Source of the DNA: Anaerostipes hominis (ex Lee et al. 2021)
Lineage (GTDB): Bacteria; Bacillota; Clostridia; Lachnospirales; Lachnospiraceae
Reading direction: 5' to 3'
Assembly: GCF_002270485.1 (NCBI RefSeq)
Contig: NZ_NQOG01000011.1
Span: 1-64,000, forward strand
DNA length: 64,000 nt
This document shows, in pieces, positions 15,366 to 24,697 of this stretch; the first letter of the stretch is position 1; each line of letters starts with the position of its first letter. The notes beneath the pieces are model-generated. The model was given only the letters and a program-made list of their open reading frames with translations. It was not told the DNA's origin and ran no database searches. The position numbers and the translations under genes are program-made.

Positions 15366-16562
15366 ATGAAGAAGAAAAAATTAGGCCTGCTGATCCGGCT
15401 GCTGATCGGTATCACAGCGGGTATGCTGATCGGCTCTGCCGGAGATATATTCGGCGTCGGGGATACGTTTATCTTTAAAGGCGTAATCCGTCTTTTTGTT
15501 ACTTTTACTACATTGTTCAGTACATTTTTAAATTTTATTATTCCGCTGCTGATTCTTTCTTTTGTGGCCGCAGGACTGGCCGACCTGGGGAAGAAGGCCA
15601 ATAAGCTGTTTGGGGTGACTCTGCTGCTCGCATACGCATCTACGGTGATCGCAGGGATCAGTGCATTTTTTGCGGGAAAGGCACTTCTTCCTTACCTGAT
15701 TCAGCGGATCACCGGCAGCGAGATCCAGACCAGGTCTTTTGAAGCCATCTTTGCGATTCAGGCTGACCCGGTGTTCGGAGTTATGACGGCTCTGATCCTG
15801 GCGTTCCTTTTAGGACTTGGAATCGCAAACAGTAAAAATGATACGCTGCTGCTTTGTTTAAAGGATCTTCAGGAGATCATCACCAAGACATTAAACAAGA
15901 TTATCATACCGATGATCCCGTTTTACGTGGCAGGGCTGTTCAGTAAAATAGCAGCCGAAGGGAAACTGCTTCCGACCATAAAGATGTTTGTTAAACTGTA
16001 TGTGATGATCCTGATCTTTCAGTGGCTTTACATTGCATTTCAGTTTTTGATATCCACACTGTTTACGAAAGAGAACAAGTTTAAGAATTTAAGAGGCATT
16101 GCGCCGGCGTATTTTACGGCACTGGGTACACAGTCTTCCGCATCGACGATCCCGGTAAACCTTGAAAGCAGTAAGGACAGCGGTGTGTCAGAAGATATTG
16201 CAGACTTTGTCATTCCATTATGTGCGACAATCCATCTCTCCGGAGACACGATCTGTCTGGTAATCGGTTCCATGGGTATTATGCTCGCCAACGGACTGAC
16301 GCCGACATTGTCCATGTTTCTTCCGTTTATTTTTATGCTGGGTATTACCATGGTGGCGGCTCCGGGAGTTCCGGGAGGCGGAGTCATGGCGGCTCTCGGC
16401 CTCATCAAATCTATGCTTCATTTTACAGACCCGATGAGCCAGCTGATCATTTCTCTTCATTTTTCCCAGGACAGCTTTGGGACGGCCTGCAATATTACGG
16501 GCGATCAGGCAATCGCTTACATGGTCGACAGCATCGACAGAAAAAACGGAGAAAAGAAATAG
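15366..16562 (+). CDS. Dicarboxylate/amino acid:cation symporter (DAACS family)
   Basis: A 398-residue secondary transporter of the GltP/SstT/DctA family, driven by Na+ or H+. It has about eight membrane helices and two hairpins. The serine-rich hairpin signature is ALGTQSSASTIPVN near residue 255. IPLCATIHLSGDTI follows, and the second hairpin is APGVPGGGVMAALG. The substrate (glutamate, serine/threonine or C4 acid) cannot be fixed by eye. A consensus promoter lies upstream and a MATE gene starts 4 bp after the stop, so the two share a transcript. Confidence 0.9.
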   Translation: MKKKKLGLLIRLLIGITAGMLIGSAGDIFGVGDTFIFKGVIRLFVTFTTLFSTFLNFIIPLLILSFVAAGLADLGKKANKLFGVTLLLAYASTVIAGISAFFAGKALLPYLIQRITGSEIQTRSFEAIFAIQADPVFGVMTALILAFLLGLGIANSKNDTLLLCLKDLQEIITKTLNKIIIPMIPFYVAGLFSKIAAEGKLLPTIKMFVKLYVMILIFQWLYIAFQFLISTLFTKENKFKNLRGIAPAYFTALGTQSSASTIPVNLESSKDSGVSEDIADFVIPLCATIHLSGDTICLVIGSMGIMLANGLTPTLSMFLPFIFMLGITMVAAPGVPGGGVMAALGLIKSMLHFTDPMSQLIISLHFSQDSFGTACNITGDQAIAYMVDSIDRKNGEKK

Positions 16563-16565
16563 GGA

Positions 16566-17906
16566 ATGGAAAAAAGAAAGGAATTATTTACCAATAAAGA
16601 TTTGAAAAAGCTGATCATTCCGCTGATCATCGAACAGCTTCTGACGGTAACCGTGGGTCTTGCCGACTCCATTATGATCTCCAGCGTGGGAGAGGCGGCG
16701 GTCTCAGGGGTGTCTCTGGTGGACAGCATCATGATTCTGCTCATCAACATGTTTTCGGCTCTGGCCACCGGGGGAGCCGTGGTGGCAGGCCAGTATCTGG
16801 GCCAGAAAAAGCACGTGATGGCCTGCAAGACCGCAGACCAGCTGATCTTATTTATTTCAGCCCTGGCTGCGGTGATCATGGCCGGCATTTATGCAATGAG
16901 AGGCTTTATCCTCCACGGAGTTTTCGGGGCCATTGAACCGGCAGTTATGCACAGCGCGGAAGTTTATCTTCTGATCGTGACGGCGTCGATTCCGTTTCTG
17001 GCAGTTTACAACGGATGTGCGGCCTTGTTCAGGACTATGGGGAATTCCAAGACAGCCATGCAGATGTCACTCTTTATGAATGCTGTCAATATCATAGGCA
17101 ACGCTGTCCTGATCTACGGTGTGGGAATGGGCGTGGAAGGAGCGGCGATTCCTACGCTGGCATCCCGGGTAATCGCTGCGGCAGTGATCCTTGTGCTTTT
17201 GAAAAACAGGAATCAGGCAGTCCATATCAGCAGAAATTTTAATTTCAAGTTCAAAGGTTTTTTGGTCGGCAGAATATTGAAGATCGGTGTCCCCAACGGG
17301 GTGGAAAACAGCATGTTTCAGCTTGGAAAGATTCTTGTTTTAAGCCTGGTTGCCGGGTTTGGGACTGCATCGATCACGGCCAATGCAGTCAGCAACATGG
17401 TGGCTATGTTTGAGATCATCCCGGGAATGGCAGTAGGGCTTGCGGTGCTGACTGTTGTATCCAGATGTGTAGGTGCCAATGATTATGAGGCAGCCCGGTA
17501 TTATACAAAGAAACTGTTAAAGATCGCCTACGCTTCCCTGATCGTGTTTAACCTGTTTATTGTTGCCATGCTTCCTGTGATCATCCGGGCATATCATCTG
17601 TCGCCGGAGACCGCGGCCATTACAAGAAAGATCTTGCTGTACCACACACTGTGCTGTGTGACGATCTGGCCTGTTTCCTTTACTCTGCCCAATACTCTCA
17701 GGGCTTCCAATGATGTAAAGTACACGATGGTCACCGCAATCATTTCTATGTGGATCTTTCGAATCTTTTTCAGCTTTGTCCTCGGGAAATGGCTTGGATG
17801 GGGAGTGTTTGGAGTATGGGTCGCAATGACACTGGACTGGGCGGTGCGGGCCGTGCTTTTCCTGATCCGGTACATAAAAGGCAAGTGGCAGTACAGGACG
17901 ATTTAA
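16566..17906 (+). CDS. MATE-family efflux transporter
   Basis: A 446-residue, 12-helix Na+ or H+/drug antiporter. The opening LIIPLIIEQLLTVTVGLADS and VSGVSLVDSIMILLINMFSA, with ATGGAVVAGQYLGQK, are typical of the MATE N-lobe, and RCVGANDYEAARYYTKK matches the second lobe's repeat. It starts 4 bp after the cation symporter and is probably co-transcribed. Unlike the MATE gene at 9524-10885 it has no leader of its own. The substrate is unknown. Confidence 0.92.
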   Translation: MEKRKELFTNKDLKKLIIPLIIEQLLTVTVGLADSIMISSVGEAAVSGVSLVDSIMILLINMFSALATGGAVVAGQYLGQKKHVMACKTADQLILFISALAAVIMAGIYAMRGFILHGVFGAIEPAVMHSAEVYLLIVTASIPFLAVYNGCAALFRTMGNSKTAMQMSLFMNAVNIIGNAVLIYGVGMGVEGAAIPTLASRVIAAAVILVLLKNRNQAVHISRNFNFKFKGFLVGRILKIGVPNGVENSMFQLGKILVLSLVAGFGTASITANAVSNMVAMFEIIPGMAVGLAVLTVVSRCVGANDYEAARYYTKKLLKIAYASLIVFNLFIVAMLPVIIRAYHLSPETAAITRKILLYHTLCCVTIWPVSFTLPNTLRASNDVKYTMVTAIISMWIFRIFFSFVLGKWLGWGVFGVWVAMTLDWAVRAVLFLIRYIKGKWQYRTI

Positions 17907-17907
17907 C

Positions 17908-17936
17908 TTGACAAGAACGAGACAATCGTGTAAATT
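17908..17936 (+). promoter_or_regulatory. Promoter of the DAHP synthase leader
   Basis: TTGACA (17908-17913), 17-nt spacer, TAAATT (17931-17936). A transcript starting near 17943 would have a leader of about 320 nt before the DAHP synthase start. Confidence 0.7.
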
Positions 17937-18011
17937 AATAGGCATAAGCTATTGGTTTGATAGATAAAAGTTATTAATTCAGAACGAAAGCAGCAATATT
18001 CGGAGATTATC

Positions 18012-18125
18012 ATGTCAGCAAAAGGTAAAATGACAAATACATATGGTTTTTCATTTTATTTCTGGGGTTATTATTTTAATCCCGGCTTTTTGCGCTACAA
18101 TGAATCATCTCCTGAAATCCGGTAG
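18012..18125 (+). CDS. Aromatic-rich leader peptide of DAHP synthase (37 aa)
   Basis: A 37-codon frame starts at ATG 18012 with CGGAG 6 nt upstream. Eleven residues are aromatic: five Phe, five Tyr and one Trp, concentrated in TYGFSFYFWGYYF (residues 10-22) with F26 and Y29 after. It stops 27 nt before a 13-bp intrinsic terminator that precedes a DAHP synthase gene, the committed step to Phe, Tyr and Trp. The arrangement matches classical ribosome-mediated attenuation. The mutually exclusive antiterminator could not be drawn by eye. Confidence 0.8.
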   Translation: MSAKGKMTNTYGFSFYFWGYYFNPGFLRYNESSPEIR

Positions 18126-18152
18126 AAAGATCCATCGGTAAAGATCATTTTT

Positions 18153-18190
18153 AGGACCTGTATTCTTGTAGTGGAATACAGGTCCTTTTT
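18153..18190 (+). terminator. Attenuator terminator before DAHP synthase
   Basis: AGGACCTGTATTC and GAATACAGGTCCT form a perfect 13-bp stem with an 8-nt loop, followed by TTTTTATTT. It lies inside the leader, between the aromatic leader peptide and the aroF start codon, so it must be regulated or leaky. Confidence 0.9.
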
Positions 18191-18221
18191 ATTTCACAGA
18201 AAAGGTTATAACCTTTCCTGT
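18191..18221. repeat. Palindrome resembling the 5' hairpin of repeat A
   Basis: ACAG-A-AAAGGTTATAACCTTT-C-CTGT is a 26-bp near-perfect palindrome just after the attenuator T-tract. With the preceding TTTC it aligns to the first hairpin of repeat A (TTTCATAGGAAAG...CCTTCCCTATG), so it may be a third, partial copy. It could equally be an operator or a second leader hairpin. Confidence 0.5.
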
Positions 18222-18264
18222 TCGCAGGCAAAAATCTATTTAATTTTCAAGGAGGAAAAGTACA

Positions 18265-19272
18265 ATGATTATTATTTTAAAGAATGACGCAGAAAAACAG
18301 CAGGTGGAAGAATTAAAGCAGGAGATGGTATCCCAGGGCTTTGCCATTCATGAATCTGCAGGGATCAACACCCAGCTTTTAGGGCTGATCGGGGACACAT
18401 CCAAGGTCGATGTCGACCATGTGATGGCAAATGATATTGTGGAGACCGTGCAGCGGATTCAGGAACCATACAAGAAGGCAAACAGGAAGTTCCATCCGAA
18501 TGACACGGCTGTGGATATCGCGGGAGTAAAGATAGGCGGAGGAGAGTTTCAGGTGATCGCCGGTCCGTGCTCCATTGAGACGAAAGAGCAGATGACAGAA
18601 GTGGCACAGAAGGTAAAAGAAGCAGGAGCAGGTCTTCTGCGCGGAGGGGCATTTAAGCCGAGGACATCACCTTACGCTTTCCAGGGGCTCCACGATGAGG
18701 GGCTCAGGCTTCTGCTGGAGGCTAAAAAAGCCACGGGTCTTCCCGTGGTGACAGAGATCATGGATGCCAGCCATCTTCCTCTGTTTGAGGGTGTGGACCT
18801 GATCCAGGTGGGAACCAGAAATATGCAGAACTTTGAACTGTTAAAAGAACTTGGCAAGATAGATAAACCAATTCTTTTAAAGAGAGGAATGGCCTGTACC
18901 ATTGACGAGTGGCTTATGAGCGCCGAGTACATCATGGCAGGCGGGAATGAGAACGTGATCTTGTGTGAGCGGGGGATCAGGACTTACGAGACCGCGGTGA
19001 GAAATACGCTGGATCTGTCCGCCATTCCGATGATCAAGAAGAAATCCCATCTCCCGGTTATCGTAGATCCTTCTCACGCCACAGGCATCCGTTTCATGGT
19101 AGAGCCTATGGCCCTTGCCGCCATTGCGGCGGGCGCCGACGGCCTGATGGTAGAGGTACACAACAATCCGGCCAAGGCACTCTGCGACGGCCCTCAGTCA
19201 CTGACACCGGAAGGATTTGACCATATGATGCAGAAGGTGATGAAAACAAGAGACTTCTTTCAAAATTTATAA
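18265..19272 (+). CDS. aroF: 3-deoxy-7-phosphoheptulonate (DAHP) synthase
   Basis: A 335-residue type I-beta DAHP synthase that condenses phosphoenolpyruvate with erythrose 4-phosphate, the first step of aromatic amino acid synthesis. The N-terminal ~70 residues form the short ferredoxin-like regulatory domain (MIIILKNDAEKQQVEELKQE). The barrel then shows IAGPCSIETKEQM, LLRGGAFKPRTSPYAFQG, VTEIMDASHL, KPILLKRGM and IVDPSHATGIR, with metal and phosphate ligands intact. AAGGAGG precedes the ATG. Expression is probably controlled by the upstream aromatic leader peptide and terminator, and allosterically through the N-terminal domain. Confidence 0.95.
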   Translation: MIIILKNDAEKQQVEELKQEMVSQGFAIHESAGINTQLLGLIGDTSKVDVDHVMANDIVETVQRIQEPYKKANRKFHPNDTAVDIAGVKIGGGEFQVIAGPCSIETKEQMTEVAQKVKEAGAGLLRGGAFKPRTSPYAFQGLHDEGLRLLLEAKKATGLPVVTEIMDASHLPLFEGVDLIQVGTRNMQNFELLKELGKIDKPILLKRGMACTIDEWLMSAEYIMAGGNENVILCERGIRTYETAVRNTLDLSAIPMIKKKSHLPVIVDPSHATGIRFMVEPMALAAIAAGADGLMVEVHNNPAKALCDGPQSLTPEGFDHMMQKVMKTRDFFQNL

Positions 19273-19337
19273 TCTTTTGTTATACTGGTTCCAGACTTAT
19301 TTGAAAAGAAAAGGAATCAGGACAAAGGAGCAGCAAA

Positions 19338-19910
19338 ATGAAAGTAATCGTCGGACTGGGCAATCCCGGAAGACAGTATGAACGGACCAGACACAACATC
19401 GGCTTTGAAGCCATTGATTATATTGCCGGGAAAAACCAGATAGAAATTTCTTCAAGAAAGCATAAGGCGCTCATCGGAAGCGGATACTTAGGAGGACAGA
19501 GGGTACTGCTCGTAAAGCCGCAGACCTTTATGAACTTAAGCGGGGAGAGCCTTCGGGGAATCATGGACTTTTACAAACTGGAGCCTTCAGACTTTATTGT
19601 AATATTCGATGATATTTCTCTGGACGTAGGGCAGCTCAGGATCAGGAGAAAGGGCAGTGCCGGAGGCCATAACGGGATCAAGAGCATCATCAGCCATCTG
19701 GGAAGCATGGATTTTCCGCGGGTAAAAATAGGAGTCGGAGAAAAGCCCAAGGGATATGATCTGGCAGACTACGTGCTGGGCCATTTTTTAAAGAATGAAC
19801 TGGAAATTTATGATGATGTGTTTCCGGATGTGGACAATGCGGTGAAACTTATGGTGATAGATGACATATCCGGGGCTATGAACCAATATAATAAAAAAGC
19901 GAGGAAGTAA
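19338..19910 (+). CDS. pth: Peptidyl-tRNA hydrolase
   Basis: A 190-residue enzyme that recycles peptidyl-tRNA released from stalled ribosomes. The conserved blocks are VGLGNPGRQYERTRHNIGFE (catalytic His within), KPQTFMNLSGES, DDISLDVGQLRIRRKGSAGG and HNGIKSII. The length is standard. It begins a run with mfd and a foldase lipoprotein, the usual Firmicutes order. AAAGGAG precedes the start. Confidence 0.97.
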   Translation: MKVIVGLGNPGRQYERTRHNIGFEAIDYIAGKNQIEISSRKHKALIGSGYLGGQRVLLVKPQTFMNLSGESLRGIMDFYKLEPSDFIVIFDDISLDVGQLRIRRKGSAGGHNGIKSIISHLGSMDFPRVKIGVGEKPKGYDLADYVLGHFLKNELEIYDDVFPDVDNAVKLMVIDDISGAMNQYNKKARK

Positions 19911-19936
19911 CCGCAGCAGAAAGTAAGGAATGAGAC

Positions 19937-22900
19937 GTGTTAGATCATATTTTTGAGAATGATGCAGTGTTTGAACAGATAAAAACAGGCCTTGAGAACA
20001 ATCAGGGCCCTGTTTTAGTGTCAGGATGTACGGACGGGGCAAAAGCCCATCTGGTCAGTGCACTGAGAGGAAAAAAGAAGCGCGGTAACTATAAGGTGAT
20101 CGTGACAGCAGATGAGAATAAGGCCAAGGAGTGGGTGGAAAACTATCGGTTCTTCGGGGAAGACGCCGTCTACTTTCCTGCCAAAGACCCGCTGTTTTAC
20201 AGCGCCGACATCCATGGAAATGCCATTGCAAAAGAACGGCTCAGGGGGATCGAGAGTATCATCAAAGGACAGGGAGGTGTCTTCGTCCTTTCTGTCGACG
20301 CCCTGATGGACCGGGTTGTACCCCTTGCGGAGATCAAGAAAAACCGGGTGATGATCAGCCTGGAGACAGAGGTTTCCGAGCAGGAGATTACGAAAAAATT
20401 TACCGCTATGGGGTATGAGAGGACTCCATTTGTAGAGGCGGCCGGAGAATTTGCGGTCAGGGGCGGGATCATCGACATTTACCCGTTTACATCGGACTGC
20501 CCGTACAGGATTGAACTCTGGGGGGAGGAGGTCGATTCGATCCGCAGTTTTGATGCCCAGAGTCAGCGGTCCATTGAAGAAGTAAAGAGTCTGACGGTCT
20601 ATCCTGCCACGGAGATTGTTTTAAGCGAAGAACGGATCTCACAGGGACTAAAAAAGATCGAGGCCGAGTATCAGGACTTGAAAGAGACGTTCCACAAAGC
20701 CTTTGAGACGGACAAAGAGGTCAGGCTCACGAAGGAATTTCAGAGGATCAGAGAAGAGCTCTCGGAACTTTCCATGCTCATCGGAGTAGAAGGATATCTT
20801 CCGTATTTTTATGACAGGCTGGTGTGTTTCCTTGACTATTTCCCGAAAAATACCGCGGTCTATGTGGATGAGCCGCAGCATGTGGAAGAGAGGGGACGGG
20901 GCTTTTTCCTGGAGTTTACGGAGAGCATGAAAAGCCGTCTGGAGGCCGGATATCTGCTGCCGGGACAGATGGATACGGTAGCTTGTTTTGACGAGACTCT
21001 GAACCGCCTGCTGAAACAGCCGGCCGTTTTCTTGGCTTCACTGGCATCTGAGGTGAAGGCTGCGAAGGCGGCAGACACATTTTTCATGGAGACAAAGTCT
21101 GTCCAGTCCTACAACAACAGCTTTGAGCAGCTGATCAAGGACCTGAGAAGGTACCAGAAAAAAGAATATCGGATTCTTGTTGTCTCCCCTTCGGTGACCA
21201 GAGCAAAACGCCTGGCTGAGGATATGAGAGACAGCGGACTGACTGTCACATATGATAAGAAACCGTCAGAAGATATGGTTCCCGGACAGATCGTCATCAC
21301 GCCAGGCAAATTAAAGAGCGGCATCGAATACCCGGAGACGAAATGGGTGCTGATCTCTGAGAGCGATATTTTCAGCGGAAGGAAAGAAAAACGCAGGAAG
21401 AAAGCCGCTTTTAAGGGAAAAGGCGAGAAGATAAAGAACTTCGCGGATATTTCCATCGGCGACTATGTAGTTCATGAAAAGCACGGCGTCGGAATCTACC
21501 GGGGAATTGAAAAAATCACCGTAAACAACGTCGAGAAGGACTATATCAGCATCGAGTATAAAGGCGGGGACAATCTGTTTATTCTTGCCTCGGCCCTGGA
21601 CCAGATCGCAAAATACGCCAGCGCCAATGCAAAGAAGCCCCGGCTTAACAAGCTGGGAGGGAATGAGTGGAAGAAGACCACGAAACGGGTCAGGGGCCAG
21701 GTGCGTGAAACCGCCAAAGAGCTGGTGGAGCTGTATGCGGTCCGGCAGGCCAAAGAAGGGTATGTCTATGATAAAGATACGGTTTGGCAGAGAGAGTTTG
21801 AGGAAATGTTTCCTTATGAGGAAACGCAGGACCAGCTCAATGCCATAGAGGACGTGAAGCGGGACATGGAAAGTACGAAAATCATGGACCGGCTCATCTG
21901 CGGGGATGTGGGATACGGAAAGACGGAAGTAGCCATCCGGGCGGCCTTCAAGGCTGTGACCAACGGAAAACAGGTGGCATATCTGGTACCTACAACGATT
22001 CTTGCCCAGCAGCACTACAATACATTCTGCGAGCGCTTTCAGAATTATCCGATGACCGTCAGGGTGATGTCCAGATTCTGTACTCCCAGGGAACAGAAAG
22101 AGACGATGGAAGGCCTGAAAAAAGGAATCGTGGATGTGGTCATCGGGACACACCGGCTCCTTTCCAAAGACGTGAAGTATAAAGACCTGGGACTTTTGAT
22201 CATAGATGAAGAACAGCGTTTCGGCGTGGGACATAAAGAGAAGATCAAGACACTGAAGAAAGATGTGGACGTGCTTTCTCTCTCCGCAACACCGATTCCG
22301 AGGACGCTGCATATGAGTCTGATCGGGATCAGGGATATGAGCATTTTAGAGGAACCTCCCCACGACCGAAGAGCGATCCAGACTTATGTGATGGAATACA
22401 ACGAGGAGCTCGTAAAAGAAGCAGTCCACCGGGAGATGACGAGAGGCGGTCAGGTATACTATGTATATAACCGGGTCAATAACATTGCGGAGATCACGAG
22501 TGAGCTCCAGAAACTCCTGCCCAATGCAAAAGTGGCATTTGCCCACGGACAGATGCGGGAGAGGGAACTTGAAAATATCATGATGCAGTTTATGGAAAAG
22601 GAGATCGACGTGCTCGTCTCCACGACTATCATTGAGACCGGGCTGGATATACCGAACGTGAACACGATGATCATTCATGACGCCAACCAGCTGGGACTTT
22701 CCCAGTTATATCAGCTAAGGGGACGCGTCGGGCGCTCCAACCGGAACGCATTTGCATTTTTAATGTATAAAAGGGACACTTTATTAAAAGAGACAGCGGA
22801 GAAAAGGCTCCAGGCGATCCGGGAATTTACGGACCTGGGATCGGGATACAAGATCGCCATGCGGGATCTGGAGATTCGGGGAGCGGGAAATCTGCTGGGG

Positions 22901-23464
22901 GAAGAACAGTCCGGCCATATGGAAGCGGTGGGATATGATCTGTACTGTAAGATGCTCAATGACGCAGTGCTGAGACTCAAAGGTGAACTTTCAGAGGATA
23001 CGGATTTTGACACGACACTGGATCTGAATATTGATGCCTTTCTTCCATCCGCCTATATCAGAAACGAAGTGGAGAAGCTGGAGCTTTATAAACGGATATC
23101 TGCCATCGAGACGAAGGATGAGCTGGAAGATATGCAGGATGAGCTCCTGGACCGTTTCGGCGATCTCCCGGCAGCGGTGGTCAATCTGCTCCATATCGCT
23201 CTGTTAAAATCTATGGCTCACCACGCTTATATGACGGATGTGAAACAGAAGGGCGAGAAAGTATTCTTTGAGATGAATCCGGAGGCAAATGTGCAGGTGG
23301 AGAAGATCCCGGATGTGCTGAACGAATTTCCGAAGGAACTCTCTGTCAGTGCCGGGGAGCATCCTGTATTTGTACTGGATCTTTCATCCGCGAAGAAAAG
23401 CGCATGGCTTTCAAAGATTGAACATTGTGTGAACTCATTGGATGCGTTGATTATCAGATCGTAA
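19937..23464 (+). CDS. mfd: Transcription-repair coupling factor Mfd
   Basis: An 1175-residue DNA translocase that removes stalled RNA polymerase and recruits UvrA. The UvrB-like N-terminal module fills about residues 1-460. The polymerase-interacting domain near 510-570 begins GDYVVHEKHGVGIYRGIEK. The RecG-like motor carries Walker A GDVGYGKTEVAIRAAFKA, motif II DEEQRFGVGHKEK and motif VI QLYQLRGRVGRSNR. The UvrA-binding C-terminal domain fills the last ~150 residues. It starts with TTG or GTG-like usage (GTG at 19937). Intact by every motif. Confidence 0.97.
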   Translation: MLDHIFENDAVFEQIKTGLENNQGPVLVSGCTDGAKAHLVSALRGKKKRGNYKVIVTADENKAKEWVENYRFFGEDAVYFPAKDPLFYSADIHGNAIAKERLRGIESIIKGQGGVFVLSVDALMDRVVPLAEIKKNRVMISLETEVSEQEITKKFTAMGYERTPFVEAAGEFAVRGGIIDIYPFTSDCPYRIELWGEEVDSIRSFDAQSQRSIEEVKSLTVYPATEIVLSEERISQGLKKIEAEYQDLKETFHKAFETDKEVRLTKEFQRIREELSELSMLIGVEGYLPYFYDRLVCFLDYFPKNTAVYVDEPQHVEERGRGFFLEFTESMKSRLEAGYLLPGQMDTVACFDETLNRLLKQPAVFLASLASEVKAAKAADTFFMETKSVQSYNNSFEQLIKDLRRYQKKEYRILVVSPSVTRAKRLAEDMRDSGLTVTYDKKPSEDMVPGQIVITPGKLKSGIEYPETKWVLISESDIFSGRKEKRRKKAAFKGKGEKIKNFADISIGDYVVHEKHGVGIYRGIEKITVNNVEKDYISIEYKGGDNLFILASALDQIAKYASANAKKPRLNKLGGNEWKKTTKRVRGQVRETAKELVELYAVRQAKEGYVYDKDTVWQREFEEMFPYEETQDQLNAIEDVKRDMESTKIMDRLICGDVGYGKTEVAIRAAFKAVTNGKQVAYLVPTTILAQQHYNTFCERFQNYPMTVRVMSRFCTPREQKETMEGLKKGIVDVVIGTHRLLSKDVKYKDLGLLIIDEEQRFGVGHKEKIKTLKKDVDVLSLSATPIPRTLHMSLIGIRDMSILEEPPHDRRAIQTYVMEYNEELVKEAVHREMTRGGQVYYVYNRVNNIAEITSELQKLLPNAKVAFAHGQMRERELENIMMQFMEKEIDVLVSTTIIETGLDIPNVNTMIIHDANQLGLSQLYQLRGRVGRSNRNAFAFLMYKRDTLLKETAEKRLQAIREFTDLGSGYKIAMRDLEIRGAGNLLGEEQSGHMEAVGYDLYCKMLNDAVLRLKGELSEDTDFDTTLDLNIDAFLPSAYIRNEVEKLELYKRISAIETKDELEDMQDELLDRFGDLPAAVVNLLHIALLKSMAHHAYMTDVKQKGEKVFFEMNPEANVQVEKIPDVLNEFPKELSVSAGEHPVFVLDLSSAKKSAWLSKIEHCVNSLDALIIRS

Positions 23465-23475
23465 TGTAGTATAAT
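23447..23475 (+). promoter_or_regulatory. Promoter of the foldase lipoprotein gene
   Basis: TTGATT (23447-23452), 17-nt spacer, TATAAT (23470-23475), overlapping the 3' end of mfd. Confidence 0.65.
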
Positions 23476-23511
23476 CCAAAATGGAAATAAATTAAACGGA
23501 GGAAACGAAGA

Positions 23512-24624
23512 ATGAAACGTGTAGCGAAGAAGATCGTATGTCTTGCGGCGGTTATGGCTTTGTGCGCGGCCTTATTGGCGGGCTGCAAGAAGCAGGATGA
23601 CAAGACGCTGTTTGAATATGCAGGAAATAAGGTGACCTATAAGGAAGCCCATGTATATGCCAGGATCATGCAGTACAGCGCAGAGCAGCAGTACGCATCC
23701 TATTTAGGCGATAAACTGTGGTCTACCCAGGTCGGTACCGATAAAAAGGGCAAAAAGATCACAATGCAGGATTCAATTAAAGACAATGTCATCAACCAGA
23801 TCAAGACTGTAAAAGTATTGGCCGACCACGCAGATGACTACAAGGTAAAGCTTACTTCGGATGAGAAGAAACAGCTGGACGAATCCGTAAAATCTTTTAC
23901 AAAAAATGAACTTGGAAAACGTGTCATGAAGGTGACCGGGGCAGACAAAGATTACATCAAGGAAATTCAGCAGGAAAATCTGATCGCCCAGAAGGTTATG
24001 AATGCGATCATTGAAAAGGCAGATGTGAAAGTGACAGACGACGAAGCGAAGACCGTAAAAGTATACAAGCTCGTTTTCACGACGAAGAAAACAGACAGCA
24101 AGACCGGCAAAGAAGTAAATATGACTGCAAAAGAAAAGGCAGCTCAGTTAAAGAAAGCCAAAGAAGCATTAAAGGCGATCAAGAAAGGCCAGAGCGTCAA
24201 GGCAGTAGCCAAAAAGTATAAAGTCGACACAGACAACGAAGAAAGCTACACAAAGGGAAAAGCAGCTCTCGGAACCAAGTTTGAAGATGCGGCTTCCAAA
24301 TTAAAGAAGAATCAGGTCAGCGGCGTAGTCGAGACAGACGATGCGTATGTCATTATCAAGATGCTGAACCCGAATGTAAAGAGTGAGCTTGCCACATCCA
24401 AGAGTACGCTTCTGCAGGAAAAACAGCAGGAAGCATACCAGAAGGTATATAAAAAGTGGACGAAGGATGCAGACAAGGAGTGGGACGATGACAAGAGCAT
24501 CGATCAGGAACTGTGGAAAAAGATCACATTTAAGTATAAGGCAACGACTACAGCTACCGAAAAAACGACCACAGAAGCCACAACCACAGCAAAGCAGAAA
24601 GCAACGACAGAGAAGAAAAAGTAA
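23512..24624 (+). CDS. PrsA/SurA-like peptidyl-prolyl isomerase lipoprotein
   Basis: A 370-residue exported lipoprotein. The signal peptide ends in a lipobox, ALLAGC, at about residue 24. A SurA N-like helical region precedes a parvulin-type region (VKVYKLVFTTKK...AKKYKVDTDNE...AALGTKFEDAASKLKKNQVSGVV) around residues 175-290. The C-terminus is a low-complexity Thr/Lys tail from repeated Thr and Lys codons, probably a wall-spanning tether. The expected role is folding of secreted proteins outside the membrane. It follows mfd, as in related genomes, with its own promoter and terminator. Confidence 0.82.
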   Translation: MKRVAKKIVCLAAVMALCAALLAGCKKQDDKTLFEYAGNKVTYKEAHVYARIMQYSAEQQYASYLGDKLWSTQVGTDKKGKKITMQDSIKDNVINQIKTVKVLADHADDYKVKLTSDEKKQLDESVKSFTKNELGKRVMKVTGADKDYIKEIQQENLIAQKVMNAIIEKADVKVTDDEAKTVKVYKLVFTTKKTDSKTGKEVNMTAKEKAAQLKKAKEALKAIKKGQSVKAVAKKYKVDTDNEESYTKGKAALGTKFEDAASKLKKNQVSGVVETDDAYVIIKMLNPNVKSELATSKSTLLQEKQQEAYQKVYKKWTKDADKEWDDDKSIDQELWKKITFKYKATTTATEKTTTEATTTAKQKATTEKKK

Positions 24625-24640
24625 TACAGCTCTTTGTGAA

Positions 24641-24669
24641 AGGCAGCCCATGATCCGGCTGCCTTTTTC
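24641..24669 (+). terminator. Terminator of the foldase gene
   Basis: AGGCAGCC pairs with GGCTGCCT across an 8-nt loop, followed by TTTTTCG. Confidence 0.85.
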
Positions 24670-24697
24670 GTAAAGATCAGAGAAAAGGAGGCAGTGT

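Noticed and set aside
17937-18264. T-box riboswitch before DAHP synthase
   Set aside because: The T-box sequence (TGGNACCGCG-like) and specifier stem are not visible; the aromatic-rich leader frame explains the terminator better.
21311-22312. Long open frame on the minus strand opposite mfd
   Set aside because: It lies wholly within the intact mfd gene, has no ribosome binding site and a composition typical of an antisense shadow.
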